Below are positions 5,938-11,795 of a stretch of 11,795 bases of DNA, one piece after another. The translations under genes and the position numbers were made by a program. Numbering within the stretch: the stretch's first letter is position 1; each line of letters begins with the position of its first letter. The DNA lies in NCBI GenBank assembly GCA_946187475.1, contig CAMHRJ010000041.1, forward strand, positions 1-11,795. Direction: 5' to 3'. Source of the DNA: an uncultured Clostridia bacterium (GTDB lineage Bacteria; Bacillota; Clostridia; Oscillospirales; Oscillospiraceae). The notes below the pieces were generated by a model, which was not told the DNA's origin, searched no databases, and saw nothing but the letters and a program-made list of their open reading frames with translations.

Positions 5938-6408
5938 ATGAACATCAGCACCGAACAACTGAAGCGGGAGGACCTGCCCTTCCTGCTGGACTGGGTGAAC
6001 CGGGCGTCCGGCGGCGCGATCACGGCTCACGACCTGCCCCGGGATGCTGCGGCTGCGGAAGCGTGGTTCGACGCGCTTTCGACCCGGCCCGAGCGGCTGG
6101 ACTGCATGGTGTTTCTCTATGAGACGCCCATCGGCCTCGCCGGGCTCACGGACATGGATTCGGAGACCGGGCGGCTCTACTTCCTGCTGGGCGAGGTGGG
6201 GTATAACCGCCTCCGGGCCGTTGCCTACGGCATCTTGCAGATGCTGGACCGGGCCTTCGGGGATTTTCACCTCCGGGAGGTCCGCGCCGTCATCACCACG
6301 TCGGAGCCGGAGCTGCTGGCTATGCTGCCCCGGCTGGGCTTTGTGCCGGCGGGGGCGGAACAGGTGGTGACCCGGGAGGAATTTGCCCGGCACCGGTATC
6401 TGTTCTGA
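5938..6408 (+). CDS. GNAT-like acetyltransferase, substrate unknown
   Basis: A 156-residue protein with the layout of a small GCN5-related N-acetyltransferase of the RimJ/RimL style. The middle strand IGLAGLTDMDSETGRLYF (about 63-80) is followed by a helix AYGILQMLDRAF, then a strand HLREVRAVITT, a helix, and the typical C-terminal PRLGFVPAG. The expected acetyl-CoA pyrophosphate loop (Arg/Gln-x-x-Gly-x-Gly/Ala) reads roughly NRLRAVAYG here and lacks the usual glycines, so catalysis or cofactor binding may be altered. No signal peptide or membrane segment is seen. It sits alone between the hpf hairpins and the mfd promoter; no promoter of its own was recognised. The fold call rests on pattern, and the substrate cannot be inferred. 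Confidence 0.72.
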   Translation: MNISTEQLKREDLPFLLDWVNRASGGAITAHDLPRDAAAAEAWFDALSTRPERLDCMVFLYETPIGLAGLTDMDSETGRLYFLLGEVGYNRLRAVAYGILQMLDRAFGDFHLREVRAVITTSEPELLAMLPRLGFVPAGAEQVVTREEFARHRYLF

Positions 6409-6419
6409 CGCCGGGAAAG

Positions 6420-6449
6420 TTGCTTTTTCGCGTTCAAATATGGTATAAT
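6420..6449 (+). promoter_or_regulatory. Extended -10 promoter of mfd
   Basis: TGGTATAAT (6441-6449) is a perfect TATAAT with the TGn extension. TTGCTT (6420-6425) gives a plausible -35 at 18 bases. It lies in the 79-base gap between the acetyltransferase stop and mfd and probably serves mfd and the downstream lipoprotein gene. Confidence 0.8.
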
Positions 6450-6471
6450 ACTCTTTCCAAACGCAAGTCAC

Positions 6472-6477
6472 AGGAGG
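6472..6477 (+). promoter_or_regulatory. Ribosome binding site supporting the TTG start of mfd
   Basis: AGGAGG, a full Shine-Dalgarno core, lies ten bases before the TTG at 6488. The strong site supports a non-ATG start. Confidence 0.8.
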
Positions 6478-6487
6478 AACCCTTTTC

Positions 6488-9400
6488 TTGATCTTATCAC
6501 AGCAAACCGCCGAACTGTTTCATGCCAAAGACGCCGCCTCCCTCCGGGAACTGTTGGAGGGAGGGCGGCTTCCTGCACTCTTTACGGGGCTCAGCGCCGC
6601 CGCCCGGGCCCATCTGGCCGCGGTGCTCACGGCGGAGACCGGCTGCCCGGTGGTGGTCATCTGCTCCGACGAAAGCGCGGCGGAGACCTTCGCCCGGGAC
6701 GCGTCTGCCCTGCTGGACCAGCCGGTGCCGGTGCTGGCGGCGCGGGATTATACGTTCTATACCGCCGTCAGCGTCTCCCGCCAGACGGAGCAGCGGCGCA
6801 TCGGCACCCTCTACGCTCTGGCCGAGGGCAAAACGCCCCTGATCGTGGCAACGGTCTCCGGCATGCTCCAGCGCGCCATTCCCAGGCACCTGCTGATGAA
6901 TACGGCCTTTACCATCGAGGACGGGGCCACGGTCCCGCCGGAGGATGTGGAATACGCCCTGCTGCGCTGCGGGTATCTGCGTACCCAGCAGGTGGAGGGC
7001 CCGGGCCAGTTTAGTCGCCGCGGCGGCATCCTGGACCTGTTCTCGCCTGCGGACGACCTGCCTGTGCGCATCGAATTCTGGGGCGACGACGTGGACTCCA
7101 TGAGCTATTTTGAGATCGACTCCCAGCGCCGCACCGAGGCGCTGAAGGTCTGCCGGATCCTGCCGGCGGCGGAGACCCTGCCTACGCTGTATCCCGGCGG
7201 CATGACTGCCCTGGGCGGGCAGCTGCTGGACATGAGCAAAAAGACTGCCCGGCGCAAGGCCTCTGTTCAGACAGAGAATCTGGTCAAGGCCCTGCGGCAG
7301 GACGGAGAAGTCCTCTCCGACGGCAATCCGCTCCCGGCGGCGGACCGCTATATGGGCGTGGTCTACGAGCAGTTCGAGACCGCCCTGGACTACCTCTCTC
7401 CGGAGACGGTGGTGCTGCTGGACCAGCCGGGGCGCTGCGCCGACCGGGCAAAGGAGTACGTCAAGCAGCTCTCCGATGATGTGATCCAGCTCACCGCTGC
7501 CGGCACCATGCTGGCTCGGGCAGATCAATTTTATCGTCCCTGGAGTGAGCTGGTGCGCGGCCTTTCGGATTTTGCACTGTTCTTTGCCGACAGCTTCACC
7601 ATGGGCCGCTATCCCCTGGACCCCAAGGCCGTCTGCGGCGTCACGGTCAAGCAGCTGGCCTCCTACGGCGGCAGCATCCAGACCGCCATGGAGGACATCC
7701 GCCACTATCTGGGCATGGACTATCAGGTGGTGGTGCTGGCCGGCGACGAGCGCCGGGCCCGGATGCTCAGCGAAATGCTGCAAAACCACGACATTTCCGC
7801 CGGCTTCGCGGTGCAGCCCAAACGGCTGCCGGAGCCGGGCACCTGTCTCGTCACCGTGGGCACCCTGTCCTCGGGGCTGGAGTATACCCACGCGAAATTC
7901 GCCATCATCACCGACACCCAGATCGCCGGCGGCCTCCGGCGGCAGTCCAGGCACCGGAAGAGCAAGTCCAACCGGGAGGCCATCACCAGCTGCGCCGATC
8001 TCTCGGTGGGGGACTTGGTGGTCCACGATGTCCACGGCATCGGCCGCTTCGGCGGCATCGTGCAGATGCCCGTGGACGGAGCGGTGAAGGATTATATCAA
8101 GATTCATTTTGCGGGCTCCGACTGCCTCTACGTTCCGGCCACCCAGCTGGACATGGTGTCCAAATACATCGGCGCCGGGGAAGATCACCCGGTGAAGCTC
8201 TCGAAAATGGGCGGCGCCGACTGGAACCGCACCAAGACCCGGGCCCGTGTGGCCGCCAAGAAGCTGGCGGTGGATCTGCTGGCCCTCTACGCCCAGCGCT
8301 CCAAGGCCGAGGGCCACGCCTTCGCGCCGGACAGCCCCTGGCAGATGGAGTTTGAAGAGCGCTTCGGCTATCTGGAGACCGAGGACCAGCTCCGGTGTAT
8401 CCGGGAGATCAAAAACGACATGGAGAAGCAGACACCCATGGACCGCCTGCTCTGCGGCGACGTGGGCTACGGCAAGACCGAGGTGGCCCTCCGGGCGGTG
8501 ATGAAGTGCATCCTGGACGGCCAGCAGGCGGCCATCCTGGTGCCCACCACGGTGCTGGCCCAGCAGCACTACCAGACTGCCGTCCAGCGGTTTTTCGGCT
8601 TCCCGGTGGAGATCCGGGTGCTCTCCCGCTTCAACAGCGCGGCGGAGAACAAGAAGACTCTGGCGGACATCCGCTCCGGCGAATGCGATCTGGTGGTTGG
8701 CACCCACAAGCTGCTGCAGAAGAACGTGGAGTTCAAGCGCCTGGGTCTTCTGATTGTGGACGAGGAGCAGCGCTTCGGCGTGGGCCACAAGGAGCACATC
8801 AAGGAGATGAGCAAAGGCGTGGACGTGCTGACGCTCTCCGCCACGCCCATCCCCAGAACGTTGAATATGGCCCTCTCCGGCATCCGGGACATGTCCACCA
8901 TCGAGGAGCCGCCCCAGGACCGCATGCCTGTGCAGACCTTCGTCATGGAGCACGACTGGGCCATCCTCTGCGACGCCATGCGCCGGGAGCTCCAGCGGGG
9001 CGGGCAGGTGTATTACCTCCACAACCGCATTGACTCCATTGAGCGCACGGCCCTGCGTCTGCGGGAGATGCTGGACAACGTCACCGTCTCCGTGGCCCAC
9101 GGCCAGATGAACGAGGAGGAGCTCTCCGCCGTCATGCGCAGCGTGGCGGAGGGGGAGACCCAGGTGCTGGTCTGCACCACCATCATCGAGACCGGCATCG
9201 ACATCCCCAACGTCAACACCCTCATCATCGAGGACGCGGACAAAATGGGCCTTGCCCAGCTCCACCAGCTTCGCGGCCGCGTGGGACGCTCCAACCGAAG
9301 AGCCAGCGCCTATCTCACCTTCCGGCGGGGCAAGCAGATCACGGAGATCGCGGAAAAGCGCCTGAACGCCATCCGGGAGTTCGCGGAGTTCAACTCGGGC

Positions 9401-10039
9401 TTCCGCATCGCCATGCGGGACCTGGAGCTGCGCGGCGCCGGCAACATCCTGGGCGCGGAGCAGTCCGGCCACATGATCGATGTGGGCTATGACATGTATC
9501 TGAAGCTGCTGGAGGAGGCTGTGCAGGAGGCCCGGGGCGAGCGGCCCCAGAAAAAGGCCGAGTGCTCGGCAGACCTGGCCATCACGGCCAACATCCCCGA
9601 GAGCTACGTCCCCTCCCAGGAGCATCGGCTGGATCTCTACCGCCGCATGGCGCTGGTGCGCAGCGAGGAGGAGGCCGACGATCTCATGGACGAGATCATC
9701 GACCGCTTCGGCGACCCGCCGCCCCAGGTCAACGCCCTGCTGCAGGTGGCGCTGCTCCGGGCCGACGCCGGCAAGGCCGGCATCACCGAGATCGCTCAGA
9801 AGAAGGGCGAGCTGCGCTTCCTCATGACAGATTTCGACATGCGCGTGGTCAACGACCTTTACCAGAAGCCGGAATTTAAACGCCGATTGCGGGTAGACAC
9901 GGGTGCCGTCCCGGGTGTATTATTAAAGATAAGCCAACCCAACCGCATCCTCTCCGAGGCCCGGGGCTTCATCGCCGCCTGGGCGGAGACCGCGGCGCGC
10001 TTCGCGCCCGGGGAAGCGGAAAACGATAAAGGAGTTTAA
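6488..10039 (+). CDS. mfd: Transcription-repair coupling factor Mfd
   Basis: ATP-driven translocase that pushes RNA polymerase stalled at DNA lesions off the template and recruits UvrA for repair. At 1183 residues it is full length (B. subtilis Mfd is about 1177). The N-terminal UvrB-homology region includes FSRRGGILDLFSP (about 175-187). The RNA-polymerase-interacting domain begins near residue 504 (SVGDLVVHDVHGIGRF) and runs to LYVPATQLD. The RecG-like motor has Walker A GDVGYGKTE (657-665), the DEEQ box (758-761), LSATPIPRTLNMAL, and motif VI QLRGRVGR ending at residue 934. The TRCF C-terminal domain follows (about 1035-1170). Start is TTG behind AGGAGG. It probably shares a transcript with the foldase gene three bases downstream. 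All key motifs are intact. Confidence 0.98.
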   Translation: MILSQQTAELFHAKDAASLRELLEGGRLPALFTGLSAAARAHLAAVLTAETGCPVVVICSDESAAETFARDASALLDQPVPVLAARDYTFYTAVSVSRQTEQRRIGTLYALAEGKTPLIVATVSGMLQRAIPRHLLMNTAFTIEDGATVPPEDVEYALLRCGYLRTQQVEGPGQFSRRGGILDLFSPADDLPVRIEFWGDDVDSMSYFEIDSQRRTEALKVCRILPAAETLPTLYPGGMTALGGQLLDMSKKTARRKASVQTENLVKALRQDGEVLSDGNPLPAADRYMGVVYEQFETALDYLSPETVVLLDQPGRCADRAKEYVKQLSDDVIQLTAAGTMLARADQFYRPWSELVRGLSDFALFFADSFTMGRYPLDPKAVCGVTVKQLASYGGSIQTAMEDIRHYLGMDYQVVVLAGDERRARMLSEMLQNHDISAGFAVQPKRLPEPGTCLVTVGTLSSGLEYTHAKFAIITDTQIAGGLRRQSRHRKSKSNREAITSCADLSVGDLVVHDVHGIGRFGGIVQMPVDGAVKDYIKIHFAGSDCLYVPATQLDMVSKYIGAGEDHPVKLSKMGGADWNRTKTRARVAAKKLAVDLLALYAQRSKAEGHAFAPDSPWQMEFEERFGYLETEDQLRCIREIKNDMEKQTPMDRLLCGDVGYGKTEVALRAVMKCILDGQQAAILVPTTVLAQQHYQTAVQRFFGFPVEIRVLSRFNSAAENKKTLADIRSGECDLVVGTHKLLQKNVEFKRLGLLIVDEEQRFGVGHKEHIKEMSKGVDVLTLSATPIPRTLNMALSGIRDMSTIEEPPQDRMPVQTFVMEHDWAILCDAMRRELQRGGQVYYLHNRIDSIERTALRLREMLDNVTVSVAHGQMNEEELSAVMRSVAEGETQVLVCTTIIETGIDIPNVNTLIIEDADKMGLAQLHQLRGRVGRSNRRASAYLTFRRGKQITEIAEKRLNAIREFAEFNSGFRIAMRDLELRGAGNILGAEQSGHMIDVGYDMYLKLLEEAVQEARGERPQKKAECSADLAITANIPESYVPSQEHRLDLYRRMALVRSEEEADDLMDEIIDRFGDPPPQVNALLQVALLRADAGKAGITEIAQKKGELRFLMTDFDMRVVNDLYQKPEFKRRLRVDTGAVPGVLLKISQPNRILSEARGFIAAWAETAARFAPGEAENDKGV

Positions 10040-10042
10040 TCT

Positions 10043-11221
10043 ATGAAGCGAAACCTTTCTCTCCTGCTGGTTCTGGCCATGCTGCTTCTGGCGCTGACGG
10101 GCTGCACCTCCACCGAGGTGCGCAGCTACAGCGAGGACGCCGCCGCCGAGAACGAGGACGTCTTTGCCAACGCCCTGACCGCCTATCCCTCCGACAAGCA
10201 GGTGGGCACCATCAACGGCACGCCGGTCTACTGGAACGAGTATGCCTACAACCTGGCCTACTACGGCTCCCAGATGGCGAACTACAGCGAGGACGGCACC
10301 GTGGACTGGAGCGCCGTCTATGACGAGGACAGCGGCGAGACCTACGGCCAGCTGCTGCAGGAATCTGCCATCCAGGGTCTGAAGCAGTACCACATCATCG
10401 AGGCCAAGGCTGCGGAGTACGGCGTGGAATTCGGCGACGAGGGCGAGGCCTTCGTCCAGGACATGGTGGACCAGACCCGCGAGGGTATGCTGGGCGAGGA
10501 GGCCACCGAGGAGGATCTGGCCGAGGCCCTGCGCACCAACTACTATGTGGACATGGACGTCATGCGCTACCAGGGCAAGATCCAGTATCTCTATGACGGC
10601 CTGTTCGCGGAAATCTTCGGCGAAAACGGCGAGAAGGTCACCGACGAGGAAGTGGCCGAGTTCATTCAGGAGTCGGGCTATCTCCACGCCAAGCACATCC
10701 TCTGGCAGGTCACGGACGAGGAGGGCAACGAGCTCTCTGAGGCCGAAAAGCAATCCCAGCTGCAGAAGGCCCAGGCCGCTGCCGCGGAGCTCCAGGCCAT
10801 CACCGACCAGAAGGCCCGTGAGGCCCGGTTCGATGAGATCATGAAGGCCGAGAGCCAGGACCCCGGTCTGGAGTATTATCCCGACGGTTACGTCTTCGGC
10901 ACCGGCGAGATGTACGAGGAGTTTGAAACCGGCGCCGCCGCCCTGGAGGAGTATCAGGTCTCCGACGTGGTCACCACCGCCGCCGGCTATCACGTCATTC
11001 TCCGCCTGCCCCTGGACGGCGACACCGTCATCGACCAGGACACCGACGGCAAGGACATCACCGTCCGCTACGCCGCCGCCTCCCAGAACTTCAACGCCCT
11101 GGCCGACGGCTGGGTGGAGGAGGCCGAGGTGGTCTGGGAGAATGGTTTTGACAACCTCGATCTGGACAAGGTCTTCCAGGCCAAGTCCGGCGGATTCTTC
11201 CAGAAGCTGCTTGGAAAATAA
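10043..11221 (+). CDS. PrsA/SurA-like peptidyl-prolyl isomerase lipoprotein (parvulin type)
   Basis: Predicted membrane-anchored foldase that helps exported proteins fold on the outer face of the membrane. The 392-residue product has a lipoprotein signal peptide (MKRNLSLLL, hydrophobic core, lipobox LTGC with Cys21 as the lipidated residue). A SurA_N-like helical chaperone region (about 50-205) is followed by a parvulin/PpiC domain (about 212-322) with YLHAKHIL (213-220), VFGTGEMYEEFE (284-295), and VSDVV..AAGYHVILRL (306-322). A tail of about 70 residues ends in GFFQKLLGK. The protein is very acidic. The RBS AAAGGAG (10028-10034) lies within the last codons of mfd and the gap is three bases, so the two genes are surely cotranscribed and perhaps coupled. 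PrsA proper is the closest named relative, but I withhold the symbol because several paralogues are common in Clostridia. Confidence 0.9.
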   Translation: MKRNLSLLLVLAMLLLALTGCTSTEVRSYSEDAAAENEDVFANALTAYPSDKQVGTINGTPVYWNEYAYNLAYYGSQMANYSEDGTVDWSAVYDEDSGETYGQLLQESAIQGLKQYHIIEAKAAEYGVEFGDEGEAFVQDMVDQTREGMLGEEATEEDLAEALRTNYYVDMDVMRYQGKIQYLYDGLFAEIFGENGEKVTDEEVAEFIQESGYLHAKHILWQVTDEEGNELSEAEKQSQLQKAQAAAAELQAITDQKAREARFDEIMKAESQDPGLEYYPDGYVFGTGEMYEEFETGAAALEEYQVSDVVTTAAGYHVILRLPLDGDTVIDQDTDGKDITVRYAAASQNFNALADGWVEEAEVVWENGFDNLDLDKVFQAKSGGFFQKLLGK

Positions 11222-11241
11222 GATAAAAAAATAACACACCG

Positions 11242-11279
11242 GCCGCCCTGTGTCCCTTTTGGGACATGGGGCGGCTTTT
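11242..11279 (+). terminator. Strong intrinsic terminator after the foldase gene
   Basis: A 15-pair stem without bulges (GCCGCCC with GGGCGGC, two G-U pairs, then TGTCCC with GGGACA) closes on a TTTT loop and is followed by TTTT. It lies 20 bases after the stop codon and should end the mfd-foldase transcript. Confidence 0.9.
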
Positions 11280-11293
11280 GGGTGGACGAAAAC

Positions 11294-11309
11294 CTTAAAA
11301 ATTCTTAAA
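11294..11309 (+). repeat. Direct repeat CTTAAA spaced by one helical turn
   Basis: CTTAAA occurs at 11294-11299 and again at 11304-11309, a ten-base period, in an AT-rich island within otherwise GC-rich DNA. It lies about 45 bases upstream of the -35 of the next gene. Such phased repeats are typical of OmpR/PhoB-family response regulator sites; the assignment is a suggestion only. Confidence 0.4.
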
Positions 11310-11352
11310 TATCCAGCCATAAGCAGGAAAAAACGCTTTACGGGTCATGGGG

Positions 11353-11380
11353 TTGTATGTTAGACTCAAAGTTGTATACA
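11353..11380 (+). promoter_or_regulatory. Probable promoter of the terminal secreted-protein gene
   Basis: TTGTAT (11353-11358) and TATACA (11375-11380) are separated by 16 bases, 36 bases before the start codon. GTTGTAT is duplicated at 11352 and 11371. The match is moderate. Confidence 0.55.
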
Positions 11381-11416
11381 CCTAATTAACGGAAACGCTA
11401 TGAAGGGGGAAATGAC

Positions 11417-11795
11417 ATGAAAAAACGTATGCTTTCCATGCTTCTGCTGGTGGCCATGCTCGTCGCGCTGTTTTCCGGCATGACGGTTTCGGCCTCCGCT
11501 GCAGAGGGGGACGCCGGGGAATCGGCAAGCGTGGAAAAATGGGACTTCAAAGCCGTGTTCAAGGCCAACCTCTATGTGGCCGCGAATCCGGAGGCGGGAC
11601 TGCCGGGCGATGTGGCCGTGCAGTTCAAGACCGCCGGCATGGGCACGCTCTATCTGCCCGGCAGCGTGAAGGACGCCTCTCAGCTGTCTCTCTGCTGGGA
11701 TGACCCAAATCTGGAGGTCACCAAAGACGGCGTGACCTATGAAAGCGGCACGGCCCCGGTGGCGGCAGAGAACGAGAGCGTCTGCTACCGCATGA
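11417..11795 (+). CDS. Secreted protein of unknown function (3' end outside window)
   Basis: The first 126 residues of an exported protein. The N-terminus has MKKR, a hydrophobic core rich in Leu/Met/Val (residues 5-21), and an ASAAE site near residues 26-30, a type I signal peptide with no lipobox cysteine. The mature part starts with an acidic, Ser/Gly/Glu-rich spacer, then WDFKAVFKANLYVAANPE and a beta-rich segment containing GTLYLPGSV and SLCWDDPNLEV, suggestive of an immunoglobulin-like or other beta-sandwich fold. Two cysteines lie in view (CWDD and VCYRM). AAGGGGG is seven bases before the ATG. It has its own promoter behind the strong terminator, so it starts a new transcription unit. 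Large surface proteins such as CotH-kinase or adhesin types are possible, but the family cannot be fixed from this fragment. Confidence 0.75.
   Translation, partial: MKKRMLSMLLLVAMLVALFSGMTVSASAAEGDAGESASVEKWDFKAVFKANLYVAANPEAGLPGDVAVQFKTAGMGTLYLPGSVKDASQLSLCWDDPNLEVTKDGVTYESGTAPVAAENESVCYRM

Noticed and set aside
6497..9625. 1042-codon open frame antisense to mfd
   Set aside because: It mirrors the mfd codon frame in GC-rich DNA, where third-position G/C removes antisense stops. Its translation is His/Ala/Gly/Leu-rich low-complexity sequence with no motif and no RBS, while the plus strand encodes all Mfd motifs.
9923..11320. 465-codon open frame antisense to the foldase gene
   Set aside because: Shadow of a GC-rich real gene, and it reads through the strong terminator hairpin; composition is typical of an antisense frame.
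1..11795. CRISPR arrays, tRNA/rRNA genes, transposases, integrases, phage or defence genes
   Set aside because: None recognised on either strand; apart from small gaps the window is filled by core genes.

Overview
The window looks like ordinary chromosome from a high-GC member of the Clostridia, most likely Oscillospiraceae/Ruminococcaceae (relatives of Oscillibacter or Flavonifractor). The evidence is the strong G/C bias at third codon positions, AGGAGG-type ribosome binding sites, a long-form hibernation factor, a PrsA-like lipoprotein directly after mfd, and a clostridial purECFMN gene order with a separate IMP cyclohydrolase. The family assignment is inference from gene content and style, not from a marker gene.

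Left half, minus strand (1-4922): a tightly packed de novo purine operon read purE-purC-purF-purM-purN-IMP cyclohydrolase, cut by the left window edge. Junctions are a 27-base gap carrying an RBS, a 3-base gap, two 4-base overlaps (ATGA, GTGA) and a 1-base gap, so translation is probably coupled. A near-consensus sigma-A promoter (TTGACA, 17 bases, GATAAT) precedes purE by about 80 bases, and the leader carries a conspicuous palindrome/hairpin. The operon supplies PRPP to phosphoribosylamine (PurF), GAR formylation (PurN), AIR formation (PurM), carboxylation (PurE), SAICAR (PurC) and the final ring closure (PurO-type). purD, purL/Q/S, purK, purB and the AICAR transformylase are not in view.

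Centre (4923-5937): a 251-base divergent intergenic region with promoters in both directions, then hpf (long ribosome hibernation factor) and a 224-base non-coding stretch filled with hairpins, the first of which is probably the hpf terminator.

Right half, plus strand (5938-11795): a small GNAT-like acetyltransferase, then mfd (transcription-repair coupling factor) with its own extended -10 promoter and a TTG start. Three bases after mfd comes a parvulin-type foldase lipoprotein that ends at a strong terminator. The last gene encodes a secreted protein, cut by the right edge, preceded by a promoter and a helically phased CTTAAA repeat.

I do not see an obviously new multi-gene system. The items most worth following up are the purE leader palindrome, the PurO-type enzyme in a bacterial pur operon, a purE without an adjacent purK, and the hairpin cluster after hpf.
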